This document shows positions 1 through 10,728 of a DNA stretch of 64,000 nucleotides, one piece after another; position 1 is the stretch's first letter; every line of letters begins with the position of its first letter. The position numbers and the translations under genes were made by a program. The notes under the pieces were generated by a model, which searched no databases, was not told where the DNA came from, and saw only the letters and a program-made list of their open reading frames with translations. This DNA comes from Mytilus trossulus (Eukaryota; Mollusca; Bivalvia; Mytilida; Mytilidae): assembly GCF_036588685.1 (NCBI RefSeq), contig NC_086374.1, forward strand, positions 32,976,886-33,040,885, given 5' to 3'.

Positions 1-1456
1 TTGTCTGATTTATTACTTTTAATACTGTTATTTGTGAAATGCTGATGACAGTTTGAAGATAAAACTGAGATTGTTGTGTTACAGATGTTTTATTTGCAGT
101 TATTTCAAATTCATTCACGAGTTAACTTAATTTTGCTGTGTTACAGACGTTTTATAAATCAAATTTATACACGATTTAACATAATTTTAAGATCAAGTAT
201 TGCACATATATTTTGATAGTTTTTTTAGCGTGTTGGAATTGTATCAGATAACCTCTACTTCCAATCTAATATGGCCACCCTTACTTTAAATAGACACTTG
301 TTATTATATTCTAAATAGTTACTGATTTTGACTGTTTAATTATGCTTTTAAAAAAACTTGTGAATATAATTGTCTACTTCAATAACTATGCCCTGCATCT
401 AAGATAATTGTCACTACAGAACAAAAAATTTCTTAAAATTTCAAAGGACAGTGCATAAAATAATCTAAAATAGGACAATTTGAACAAAAGCTATATGATG
501 CTTTGCTCATCAGTTTCTGAATACTATCTTGTGATATGGTACGGCTTGAGAGGACATAATTTTATAACACTAGTACTTAAGATTGTACAATGTATTACAT
601 TTATTGTTTTTGATCTACATACACAATGTTACATAGATATTATTATTGGTAAGTATTGAAATACCAAAATATTTTCTTCTACCCAATAGATCATTTGGAA
701 ATTTATAAAATGAAGTTGAAGTTTTATTGCTTTTTTAAAGGCAGGTTTTTTACTTTTTTGTGCTTATTTTGCTTTGAAATATTCTTTCTCTTTTGATGTG
801 CACAGTTTACTTAACATATGATTTAAGATATATATTTTGGGTTTTTTGTGTTTAATTATTAACCCTCATATGAAATTTAAACTTTTTTTAGATGGAGTTG
901 TGAATATCTGAAATAAAAATCTGATGTGGTTGTTTTCTTTATTTTATCTTATGGTCTTGTCTTCTTATCTTAGAATGGTTTAAAGCTCTATCTTTGCTGT
1001 TGCATTGATGAACATGTGCCTTTATTTGCCTTGAAAATTCTGTCAAAGGGTTGTTACTTATAATATGCTGGTGAATTATACTTGATGATGTAGTATTGTT
1101 AATTCCGTTAGCTCTTTTATAACATAAGGGCATACAAATTAAAGCAAGGTATTGACAACCTGAGCATTTCCACATTGCTGTTATCCCCGTAAAATCTTAC
1201 CATGAAAAAAGCAAAATAACAAAATTATCCAACTCCAATGAAAATTCAAAACAGTCCCTAATCAAATGTCAAAACCAAAAGCTCAAACATGTTAAACAAA
1301 AGGAAATCAACTGTTATATTCATGACATGGTACAGGCATTTCTTATGTACAAAATGAATTAAACCTGGTTTTATAACTAACTAATCATCTCTGACACTTG
1401 TTTGAAAGCCACATAGAATTCCATTAAATTCACAACCCTGAAGATAGTTTTAAAAA
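1..1456. other. Non-coding stretch, no gene seen
   Basis: AT-rich DNA without a convincing exon on either strand. A 78-codon minus-strand frame at 939-1175 has no family resemblance and no clear splice context. I see no further structure. Confidence 0.5.
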
Positions 1457-1652
1457 CATTTTATATCATTAGACATTAAAAATTCATTTTATATCATTAG
1501 ACATTAAAAATCCATTTTATATCATTAGACATTAAAAATCCATTTTATATCATTAGACATTAAAATTCCATTTTATATCATTAGACATTAAAAATCCATT
1601 TTATATCATTAGACATTAAAAATCCATTTTATATCATTAGACATTAAAAATC
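1457..1652. repeat. 28-bp tandem repeat, seven copies
   Basis: The unit CATTTTATATCATTAGACAT plus TAAAAATC is repeated seven times at an exact 28-bp period, with one or two substitutions between copies. Each unit holds TTTTATATCATTAG, which loosely resembles a weak 3' splice site on the plus strand. Likely a VNTR. Confidence 0.95.
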
Positions 1653-1663
1653 CCTATGTCCAA

Positions 1664-1756
1664 ATGAAACGAATTGGTTTTTGTCAAGCCTTCAAATGTT
1701 GTAGCAGAAAGCTCAACAGAGAAGGTGATCCAGCAGCAGCGGCAGCATTTAACTAA
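1664..1756 (+). CDS. Possible small terminal exon, unknown protein
   Basis: A short frame, MKRIGFCQAFKCC then SRKLNREGDPAAAAAFN and TAA, with more codon-like composition (GCA/GCG run, CCA, GGT) than its AT-rich surroundings. It has a membrane-protein-tail look (basic, paired cysteines). It lies right after the 28-bp array, whose last unit offers a weak AG acceptor. The frame stays open upstream only to about 1620. I do not recognise the protein. It could be the last exon of a plus-strand gene starting before the window, or chance. Confidence 0.2.
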   Translation: MKRIGFCQAFKCCSRKLNREGDPAAAAAFN

Positions 1757-3590
1757 CTTCTTAAAAGCTTTATATTTTAGAAAGTGGAAGACCTGGATAC
1801 TTCATACTTTGTATATAGATGCATAATGTTACTAAGCTTCTGTCTGTCACATGACCATTGACCTTTACCTCATTTTAATGTTTCAGTGACTGCTTGAAAA
1901 AAAAGTTTTTTGTTTTTTTTTGTTATCTTCATTTCTCTCTTATGCGTAATAGGTTAACTATATTTAGTACTTGCATACCTTGCAAGGTCCTGAACCCCAT
2001 CAGACAGTTTTCACTTGACCTCAACCTAATTTCATGGATCAGTGAACAAGGTTAAGTTTTGGTGGTCTAGTTTTCTCATTTGAATTGTTTAACATATGTT
2101 GTTTCAGGCCTATTATAGCTGACTATGCGGTATGGACTTTGCTCATTGTTGTATGCTGTATGGTAACCAATAGTTGTTAATTTCTGTGTCATTCATTCTC
2201 TTTTGGAGATTTGTCTCATCAGCAATCATACCACGTCTTCTTCTTTATATCTCAGATACTTGTATGGAAGGATTGTAAGGTGTACATGTCCAACTGGCAG
2301 GTGTCATCTGACCTTGACCTTATTTTCATGGGTTCAGAGGTAATAGTTTAGTTTGGGTTTTTTCTTACACAGTATGCAAAAGGTACTATATTTGGTGAAT
2401 GGAATGATGTTAAGGTGAGCATATCCAACTGGCAGGTGCCATCTGACCTTGACCTCATTTTCATGGTTTAGTGTTTTCTTCTAGTTTTGGTTTTTAGGTA
2501 AAAAATTAAAAGTTCTCTCTCTTAGTCTAGAGTTGCTGTTAACTCAACTACAGCTAATGCAATATTTAATTTTACTTCCCACTGATAATTTGAAGCAATC
2601 TTTACCATCTAGTACTTACAAGCACTTTGATTTTTTCTAATACTATATGCAACTATATTTGGTGTATGGAAATATTTTATGATGTAATTGTCAGTCTGGA
2701 AGGTATTATTTGACCTTGACTTCATTTCAGGGTTCATTGAAATGTAATAGTATATCAAGGTCAAATCTAAGTTTAAAAGGGAACAACTGAATTGAAATTG
2801 AACTGTATTTCAACAAAATAACCAACAATCAATCTGAATTTACAGTAACTAAAGCAAATTGAATTTTTTGGATTTTATCCTCAGGTTTCTTTAGTTTTTT
2901 TGTTTCACAAAGTTTTTTGATTTCAAGAGTGTATCCTTTATTATTTTAGGAATGCGTTGTAAACACTGATTTCTGTATCGTATGTCAATATCGGAATATG
3001 AAACCACTAGGCCAATCATTACAAAAGTTCACCAAGGAAAAACTGACAGCTATGAATAGCACAACAATGTTAAAAGTTTTTACTGACTTTATTGGTGTAA
3101 CTTCAGTAATTTACAATTGCTTTAATTCATTCAATACTGTATTTTACAAGTTAAGTTTTTCGTCTCCACATTCACACTGTTACAATACAAGTATTTTACA
3201 ATTTTCAAGACAATTCATTCTTTACACATGTTACAGTATCATATGTTGTTTAGCAAGTGGTCATGGTCTATCAGTTCAATGTTAATATTATCAATAAATT
3301 TTCTAAGAATTGGACTGTTTCAACAATCTTTATTGGTTTCATAGGTTTAAACAGTTTGATTCAAGTGATTTTTTCATCAGTTTGAGTTTTACATCAGCTT
3401 CTTCCTGAACGTTTGATAAAATTATCATATAATTGAACATTTACAAGAAACTCAATAACATATTTTATTGGGTTATCTACTGCAATACAAAACAGATATA
3501 TTAAACAGTATAGTACCTACTATTGTCTTTTTTTAACAATGATTTAATAGTTTGTAAATAGTATCAGAATTAGCAGGGCGTCATCTCATA
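1757..3590. other. Non-coding stretch with interspersed repeats
   Basis: Holds about five degenerate copies of a module containing GGCAGGTGTCATCTGACC and TTGACCTCATTTTCATGG (near 1850, 2010, 2290, 2430 and 2695) and one CATACCACATCTTC-type element. The plus-strand frame at 2998-3285 has no family resemblance. If the possible exon at 1664 is real, part of this is its 3' UTR, running toward the GATAD1 3' end. Confidence 0.4.
2069..2247 (+). mobile_element. CATACCACATCTTC-type short element (full-length copy)
   Basis: Contains in order TTTGAATTGTTTAACAT, CTGACTATGCGGTATGG, GCTCATTGTTG, TAGTTGTTAATTTCTGTGTC and CAATCATACCACGTCTTC. The same order recurs at 10729, 15944 and 60120 and, with a diverged middle, in copies at 17893, 31772, 35160, 46857 and 49970. 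Non-autonomous MITE- or SINE-like family. No coding capacity. Confidence 0.7.
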
Positions 3591-3595
3591 AATCA

Positions 3596-3601
3596 TTTAT
3601 T
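3596..3601 (-). terminator. Candidate GATAD1 polyadenylation signal
   Basis: AATAAA on the minus strand, about 40 nt past the GATAD1 stop codon. It is the first canonical hexamer downstream. No transcript evidence is available. Confidence 0.5.
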
Positions 3602-3639
3602 TCAAGTATACAAAATAGAAATTAAAAAAATAATTTTCA

Positions 3640-3929
3640 TCATGAATCCACTTCCATTTTTTCTACAGGTTTCTTTTCTACTTTTTTCTCTTTAATTTTT
3701 GTTGGTTTAGTTTCTGCTGGCTTTTCTTTTTTAACAGTCTTCACATTGAATACTTCTTCTATTGATTGTAATGGCTTTATAAGATTTTCTGTTGTTGTCC
3801 ATATATAACATAAATCTGGTTTCTGTGATACAGTTGGATAAGGTCCACTTGAACACTTGAAATACTCTGATGGAGCATGACATACAAACTCCATATACTC
3901 CATACTCCTGGGTAAATCCTCCTCTGGGC
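3640..3929 (-). CDS. GATAD1: GATAD1 coding exon 4 and stop
   Basis: Terminal coding exon after the acceptor CCAATTTTAG. It completes the split Gly codon of GPEEDLPR, continues with MEYMEFVCHAPSEYFK (conserved in the family) and YIWTTTENL, then a Lys/Glu-rich low-complexity tail ending MEVDS and TGA at 3642-3640. The tail looks like a lineage-specific disordered or nuclear-localisation segment (inference). Confidence 0.95.
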
Positions 3930-6724
3930 CTAAAATTGGAAAAATAAACAAATAAATTATATGTAGGTCTTTTGTGCAAACATATTTACCCTTCTAGAAA
4001 ACCTGAAAAAAATCTCTAGTATTATTTTTTAAAACAAGGTGCACATATTCAATGTTTATTCATTCATTCTAGAATTCTAAAGGCTCTGGTAAAAATCAGG
4101 AATTATTATGCAAACTGGATACAAATTGATGCTTTCAATTTACAGCAAAAAAAACAATGAGATTTTAATGGCAGTAAGACTTCTGATACACGTACCAATA
4201 AACATGATAAATAAAATACTGATCAAAATAACTATAAACAGAAACATGTGTTTCCTACTGTTATAACATTTTTCTCAAGTAACATGTTAATTTCATCAAT
4301 AATTTTCATATTCATCAACTATACATTGTAATTCCTTTCATTTTCTATGTCAAGACCATCTTGAATATATGTACATGAATTACTATTATTTATACCTTGG
4401 ACTCTTTCCGCTTGCATTTATTATTGAAATAGTTCCCCTATTACTAGCATCAAACTTTAGAATAGCAAAACATACACATATTTAAAATCTCAGGTTAAGA
4501 CCCAATACATACCCATTATATATGTGGTTGGATCAAAGTTCCCTTCTCGACTATTCTGTGTTGGTAATAACCATGAGATTACTGCTGACTTTTCATTATA
4601 CTGGTCCTGCATAAAACCTCTAATCTGTGCGTAATACACAGACAGGTCATGGTCTACTAAGGAGACTACATCCCCAACCTGGTAATACATTCCCTGTAAG
4701 ATAAATATGGAATACACAGACAGGTCATGGTCTACTAAGGAGACTACATCCCCAACCTGGTAATACATTCCCTGTAAGATAAATATGGAATACACAGACA
4801 GGTCATGGTCTACTAAGGAGACTACATCCCCAACCTGGTAATACATTCCCTGTAAGATAAATATGGAATACACAGACAGGTCATGGTCTACTATGGAGAC
4901 TACATCCCCAACCTGGTAATACATTCCCTGTAAGATAAATGTGGAATACACAGACAGGTCATGGTCCATGCATCCATAATATAGCATGATCATATGAAGC
5001 TTGATACCAAATTTGAACCTGACAAAAGTGCTACCAAAAGTGACGGACTTAAGAAACAGATAGTAGGATGAACCGATTAACCAGTATACATGTACATTGT
5101 ATGCCTATATAGCTACTCCTTTTAAAAAAAGAGGGGTATGATAAGAAAGACCTGAACATAATACATAATTAAATACTCTACATAAATATAAAATGAACCA
5201 TTCAAAGGGCCCTGTAAAACTAAATAAAAGATTGTGCAATACAAAAATCCTTAAATTTTCTTTCTATTGAGAAATTAATACTTTTGGAGAAGATTTTCAT
5301 GTATATGTCATGTCATGCATGTGTACTACATGTAGGTAGATTTAGATAAGACAGTTTACTTTGCAATAAAAAAAAAGTTGTATATAAATTGGCTAAATAG
5401 ACAGAAAAAATTCCTTAAGATCATGAAGATGTTTTAGCAGGCTTTCAGTAAATGCAGTATACCACCATCAAGTACAAACGAATAAAGGGCACCTTAATAC
5501 AGAGAAATGTGTACCCATTTAATATGCAGTGGTGTCATATGAAACCAATTAATTCAATTAACTTTAATTTTAACATAAAACAGATATTATATTTACAGTT
5601 GTGTCATCTATATATATACATTTGTACATGTAGACATTGTATGAAGTATGAACTTACATCATGAAAAACACTTTCTCCAGTTACTACTGTGGCTACTGCA
5701 GTTGGCGCTTTGAGAGGTTGCTGAAAGGTAAAAAATCATCATTCAATCAGCATTGGTTTATATGGTATTACGGTAGAAAATTCAATAAAAAAAAAAAAAA
5801 AAATCTGGAAAATTTCCCGAAATATTTCATTGTACTAATGAACTCAAAATTATTCAATTTTTTTTTTGCCGCGTTTTTGAATTTCCGGATCGGCGCAGAA
5901 ATCTACTTCCCTTTCCGGTCTTGTTGACTGCAATTGTTGAATAAAATGTATATTTATCAGTCTAAGAAAGGAACTTATACTAATTCATTTTAAAAAAAAT
6001 ATCTGATGACAGCGTTTCTTTGTTTACATTGAATATGATGTCATAACTTAAATAACGTCACAACTAAAATCCCTGGCTAAAAACAGAACCAAAATCGGAA
6101 ACGTTACGGTATTTCAGTTTCTCTTTTTAACATTGTTGATTTTTTTAAAAATCAAAGACTTCGTCCCCATTCACAGGTAATTCCTGCCTCATATTAAAAA
6201 AAATGAAGGTATTTCAAAAACTTACTATAAGAAATTCAGTACATGTATGTGATCATGAATCGATATTAGTTTACCTGTTTACATGTATCATAAAATCTAC
6301 TTTTAAGAAGTCTGAAGATGACAGATATGACAGAAGAAATTAATTTATTTTAAAGTTAAGTTTAATTAACTAGTTGCAGATACATGTAATAGACAGAACC
6401 AATTTAACTATATTTTGCACTTACACTTTTCTTAAAAACAACACGTCGACTCCTTCCCTTTGTAGCTAGAGCTCTCGTTGCTGATATGAACTTGTGTTTC
6501 GATGGCTTTATCCTAGAACTCTTTCTGAGTGTTGGACCATTACCATTTCCATTTGATTTGATGCCTGTTAAAGTTCCATTCTGAATTTCATTCGTCTGAA
6601 TGCCACTCTCGTTCTGTTTAATGTAACAAGCATTGCATAATGGATCGCCGCTAGTCGCTCTCCTCCACAGCGTCGAAACATTGCACTCACATGAAATGCA
6701 GACTGGTTTCGCCCCTAGCGGCAT
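3640..6724 (-). CDS. GATAD1: GATAD1 orthologue, four coding exons, whole gene span
   Basis: GATA zinc-finger domain-containing protein 1, a nuclear chromatin-associated protein. The mammalian protein is known from H3K4me3-reader and Sin3B/HDAC-type complexes. Coding exons by GT-AG junctions: 6724-6425, 5720-5658, 4693-4513 and 3929-3640, which sum to 834 nt (277 aa plus TGA). Phases agree at every junction (0, 0, 1). The start MPLGAKPVC matches the vertebrate N-terminus. Residues 9-33 form C-x2-C-x17-C-x2-C. A basic segment with SSRIKPSKHKF follows. Residues ~115-200 carry the conserved YYQVGDVVS, YYAQIRGF, QDQYNEKSA and GPEEDLPR blocks. The last ~50 residues are a Lys/Glu-rich tail (KKEKPAE, EKKVEKKP) that does not resemble the vertebrate C-terminus. 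Total length is close to the ~270 aa of the vertebrate protein. Exon 3 has extra in-frame upstream splice acceptors. Identity is recognised from the family sequence, not from a search. Confidence 0.95.
4513..4693 (-). CDS. GATAD1: GATAD1 coding exon 3, shortest splice form
   Basis: Encodes 60 codons plus one base, from GMYYQVGDVVS to FDPTTYIMG, the most conserved part of the protein. I infer a BAH-like fold from the GDVV and YYAQIRGF pattern, without proof. The donor is GTATGTATT at 4512 (phase 1). The acceptor used here (TTATCTTACAG, exon start 4693) gives the length and sequence expected from the vertebrate orthologue. Three identical acceptors lie 78, 156 and 234 nt upstream (exon starts 4771, 4849, 4927). 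All are in frame and without stops, so proteins 26, 52 or 78 residues longer are possible. Confidence 0.9.
4633..4966 (-). repeat. 78-bp tandem repeat duplicating a 3' splice site in GATAD1
   Basis: The unit starts (plus strand) at 4633, 4711, 4789, 4867 and 4945, exactly 78 bp apart. The last copy is cut off after about 22 bp at 4966. Each full unit holds, read on the minus strand, a polypyrimidine stretch plus CTTACAG acceptor and the first ~63 nt of GATAD1 exon 3. Because 78 is divisible by three and no unit has a stop, the array is an open frame with repeated residues YSIFILQGMYYQVGDVV and SLVDHDLSV. Copies differ at only one or two bases (L to I in one), so the expansion is recent or homogenised. 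Confidence 0.95.
5658..5720 (-). CDS. GATAD1: GATAD1 coding exon 2 (63 nt)
   Basis: A 21-codon exon between a CTTTCAG acceptor and a GTAAGT donor, phase 0 on both sides. It encodes a segment with KAP, TVVTGESVF that aligns with the vertebrate KAP, TIITAESIF block just before YYQIGD. It is too short to be seen by ORF length alone. Confidence 0.9.
5855..5928. promoter_or_regulatory. CpG-containing patch in GATAD1 intron 1
   Basis: A short stretch in the first intron with unusual CpG density for this window (TTGCCGCG, TTTCCGGATCGGCGCAG, CCTTTCCGGTC). ETS-like TTCCGG cores occur twice. It could be an intronic regulatory element or a repeat fragment. The sequence alone cannot decide. Confidence 0.25.
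6425..6724 (-). CDS. GATAD1: GATAD1 coding exon 1 (zinc finger)
   Basis: Encodes residues 1-100. ATG is at 6724, and the family-typical MPLG start supports it. Four cysteines (C9, C12, C30, C33) form a GATA-type finger, with W20 between the pairs as in GATA fingers. The exon ends in codon AGT followed by the donor GTAAGTGC at 6424 (phase 0). Reading through the donor meets a stop six codons later, which supports splicing here. Confidence 0.95.
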
Positions 6725-7702
6725 AATAAGCTACAAATTAGTGTTTTCAACAGGCAAAAAAAATTATTGAGAATAAAGAAATAGGGGAGGTAATAATTAT
6801 AATCAATGTTAACTGAGCGTTTTTAAAAGGAATAGCTTTTCCTTAATTAAAAACGTAACAATGAGTAAGAGTTTTAACATGCAGGACCTGTAATAGGTAT
6901 GTCTGCTCCGACTTCGACACGTATTTAAAAATATATGATAATGTATTATCAAAGCGGGCCGTGCAATGACAAAGAGATTGAAAATTTCATTTTGAAATAA
7001 ATTTAAAAAACAATACAAGAATGCTGTAACGAAATACTAAAGTTATAACATAATAGACTAGTGTGTTATTGCTTATCACACCACTCAAGACAAAGCTAAC
7101 TTAGCTTACTACATTCATATACAAAGATTACAATGATAATTTCAAAATATTTTTTTTTTAAAGGGGGTGGGGGTAACACATCAAAACCAAACAAGCTGGT
7201 ACATTATTGCATATATAAGGTACAGTCTAAAGGAGCTATCATTTTGATTTTTCTATGATGGGGGGAGGGCTAGGTCAGGACAGGAGTTTTGAGTAAAAAA
7301 AAATGCAAGAGGAGTCACGTCACTTTGCCAAAAAAAATGCAGGATGACAATTGAGGTAAATAAAAAGTTAAGATAATATAATGAAAAAGCAGGACTGAAT
7401 AGAGAGACAATGTTTTATATTTAGATATGGTGCAAATCTAAATATCTGTATGTACGCAATTTAATTTTCTTATTACCATGTTTGAAATAAGAAAAAAAAA
7501 AATTTCAAAATATTAATATCTTCACGTGAATATCTTTCCCTCTCAACTGTGAACACATCTTTTTTTTTATATATAGTTTGCAATAATTTTATCAGGATTT
7601 AAAACCTTTAAATTGAATCTTTTTTAACCATGAAAATGTTTACTTGTTCATCTAGCCCTGGGGATCCATGCATTGATGCAGATAATCATATATCACTATT
7701 TT
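6725..7702. other. GATAD1 5' flank
   Basis: Upstream of the GATAD1 start. Contains G-rich low-complexity bits (AAGGGGGTGGGGGTAAC near 7162, a GGGGGGAGGG stretch near 7260) and A-tracts. The promoter must lie here or in an upstream non-coding exon, but I see no clear TATA box, initiator or CpG cluster to place it. Confidence 0.4.
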
Positions 7703-8974
7703 TAGCTCACCTGGCCCAAAGGCCCAAGTGAGCTTTTCTCATCACTTGGCGTCCGTCGTCCGTCGTCGTTAACTTTTACAAAAATCTGTTCCTCTGAAAC
7801 TACTGGGCCAAATTGAACCAAACTTGACCACAATCATCATTGGGTATCTAGTTTAAACATTGTGTCCGGTGACCCGCCAAAACCAACCAAGATGGCCACA
7901 ATGGCTGAAAATAGAACATAGGGGTAAAATGTTTATTTTGGCTTATAACTCTGAAAACAAAACATTTCGAGCAAATCTGACTAGATAAAATTGTTTATTA
8001 AGTCAAGACTTATCTGCCCTGAAATTTTCAGATGAATCTGACGATGGATTATTCGGTTGCTGCCCCTGAATTGGTGATTTTAAGAAAATTTTGTCCGTTT
8101 TCGGTTATTATCTTGAAAATTATTATAGATAGAGATAAACTGTAAACAACAATAATGTTCAGCAAAGTAAGATCTACAAAAAAGTCAGCATGATCCAAAT
8201 GGTCAGTTGACCCCTTTATTGGTTATTGCCCTTAATAGTAATTTATTACCAATTTTTCGTAAATTTTTGTAATCTTTTACAAAAATCTTCTCCTCTGAAA
8301 CTACTGGACTAAATTTAACCAAACTTAGCCACAATCATCATTAGGGTGTGTAGTTTAAAAAATGTGTGCGGTGACCCGGCCAAACAACCAAGATGGCCAC
8401 CATGGCTAAAAATAGAACATAGTTGTAGATTTTGGCTTATAACAAATTTTACAGGGTTAACTTGTTTATCTAGTATATCTCTATCTGCCCTGAAATTTTC
8501 AGATAAATTGGACAACTGGTTGTTGGGTTACTGCCCCCACCCCCACCCCACCCCCCACCCCATAATGGTAATTTTTAAAGAAAATAAGCCGATTTTGGTT
8601 ATTATCTTGAATACTATTATAGATAGAGATAAACTATAAACAGCAATAATGTTTAGCAAATTAAGATCTACAAATAAGTCAACATGACCAAAATGGTTAG
8701 TTGGCCTCTTAAGGAGTTATTGCCCTTTTTAACAATTTTCATTAATTTGGTAAATTTTGGTAATTTTTTACAAAATGTTTTCCTCTGTAGCTAAAGGGGC
8801 AAGTTCATTGCAGATAGAGAAATTGTTGGTAGCAAGAATGGTCAGTAAAGTATGATCTACAAACACATCGCCATCACCAAAACACTATTTTGTCAATAAT
8901 CCATCTGTTTCCTTTGGTTAATATGCACATAGACCAAATGAGTGACACAGGCTCTTAAGAGCCTCTAGTTATAA
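7703..8974 (+). mobile_element. Large bivalve interspersed repeat with two ~500-bp modules
   Basis: Begins TAGCTCACCTGGCCCAAAGG and ends in the small palindrome GGCTCTTAAGAGCCTC. Two direct modules start near 7770 and 8272 (each with CCTCTGAAACTACTGG, CCAAGATGGCCAC, TGCCCTGAAATTTTCAGAT, ATAGATAGAGATAAACTGTA), followed by a degenerate third start near 8768. The module spacing is about 501 bp. An inverted copy is at 20403-21345 and a terminal fragment at 55045-55155. No coding frame survives. The family is abundant in bivalves as I remember it. Its transposition class is not evident. Confidence 0.75.
8534..8561 (-). other. Strong G-quadruplex motif inside the repeat
   Basis: Five C-runs of 5, 5, 4, 6 and 4 separated by single A residues. 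On the minus strand this gives five G-tracts with one-base loops, the most stable parallel-quadruplex layout. Confidence 0.8.
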
Positions 8975-10197
8975 ATTATATTTACTTTCTGTGTGGCACT
9001 TTGTCAAAAGCTCAAAAAGTTTGGAGACTAAATGGATTACGGCCACTTTGTCCCTACCCATGCATTTCTTATTAGTAATGTCTCAGTAGCTAAATTTCAA
9101 ATGATATCAAATGTGTGTGAATAGATCAGAAATATGTTTCACTCCAATGACTAAATGTACACTGGGGTATGTCATGATACCATATCTGCGAATTTGCATT
9201 ATAAATAAAACTGTCATGACCAATTAGTGTAATGTGTTTGTGATAATAAATATTGCTTGTTGTCCAGTTATCTTTTTCATGATCATATGCTTGTAATGAG
9301 TCCTGTGGGTATATGATCAATTTAAAGATCTTTAAACATACATGTACACTGAATTTACGGTTAGATAATGAGAAATGAACATTTGAAAAAGAGTGTGTCT
9401 CATTATACAAATCCTTGGTCTCAAGATATAAATCAACAGTAAGTAAGAATTTGCAGGAGTTATAGCAATGACTTAGTTCCATGTGATGTTTTAGCTTGTT
9501 ATGGAGCAGCCTAGTTCCCTTCTTATAATCTAGTCAAGTTTAGGTTAGTAATCAGAATAGAAGTTCCAGCAATAGTTAAAATAAAAGTCAATCTACAGTT
9601 CATGGATGGTATTTAATTACAAGTTCTTCTTCAAATTTCAATAAGATGCATTTCAAGGAAAATTTTATTTATCATCAAAAAACTATTTTTTTTGGACAGA
9701 GTATTAAAAGAATGAACAGGAAGACAAAACAACAACTATAAAATCAACAAGATTTTTCAGTGATCATAAAAATAAAAAATTCAGAGGAATCTAAAGGGCT
9801 ACATCTTGTACTCATTCAAAGTCTTACTAAAAGTGATCCTTATATACTGGTGTCCACAAATGAAAATGAGAAAGAGTATTGAATTTGTGTACATTTTTGC
9901 AAAATTAGTTCACATATATAGGTTTCAACAGACTTCTTTACCTCAAGACATTTTGAGTAGAAAGCATGGCTTGTACAACTGAATTCAAGAGGACAGCTTT
10001 GAAAGCTACCTTTTGGTTCATATTTACAATGAAGAAAAACGATGTGGAGACATTGGAGGTATATGTAAATGAGACAGCAACTTAATGACAACAAGCATTC
10101 TGTGTGTATTGGGTGGCAATATATAGTCCCAAACTGATTAAAAATTCATTGTATTGGAACAAAATTATAACTTTAAAAGTCTCTAACTTGTCACTGT
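8975..10197. other. Non-coding stretch
   Basis: No exon supported. The minus frames at 9126-9482 and 9840-10094 lack similarity to known families and typical codon use. Nothing else stands out. Confidence 0.4.
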
Positions 10198-10475
10198 GAA
10201 ACTATATAACAAATATTAAGTCAATATCTTCAAGCATGTTGAAATAAAGTGTTGAAAACTTATTATTAAAGTAAATTTCGTAAGATCAAGGACCACAACT
10301 TTGCACAAAATCATCAAACTGGAACAAAGTCTTAACTTGATTTGTAACTTGTCATGATAAAAGTATATACCAATTTTCAAATCAATATCTTCAATCATGA
10401 CAAAAAAATATGTATAAAACGGATTATTTGAGTGAACTTTAAAGTCCAAATACCATAACTCTGCACAAAATCATC
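10198..10475. repeat. Bivalve repeat with ~195-bp tandem period
   Basis: Blocks AAGTCAATATCTTCAAGCAT, CTTTGCACAAAATCATCAAA and CTTGATTTGTAACTTGTCAT return about 170-195 bp later as CAAATCAATATCTTCAATCA and CTCTGCACAAAATCATCG. A related copy lies at 28940-29190. Function unknown. Confidence 0.65.
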
Positions 10476-10728
10476 GTCTGCACTAACTATATCTATTCAC
10501 TTCTTCTATTGATGTAAATATATAAGATACAACTGTTGACTAAAATTGTGAATAATCCTGAAACATGTATACCTGATTATCTCCACTTCTTAAGTTTGTT
10601 CATTTAAAAATAGCACTACAAGCTGAATGTATGACCAAAAATAATGAACATTCAAAGGGACATTCTTATTCATAGTGTACAGACACTACTATTGACAAGA
10701 AAAGTGCATGTTTATATTATATACTGTA

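Noticed and set aside
2998..3285. 95-codon plus-strand frame
   Set aside because: Composition matches random AT-rich sequence and no motif is recognisable.
4490..4993. Single 167-codon repeat protein
   Set aside because: This frame is GATAD1 exon 3 plus its duplicated acceptor units read through; an independent start at 4993 is in intron sequence.
8346..8639. 97-codon plus-strand frame and its minus-strand partner
   Set aside because: Both lie inside a dispersed repeat; the frame is not kept in the sister module.
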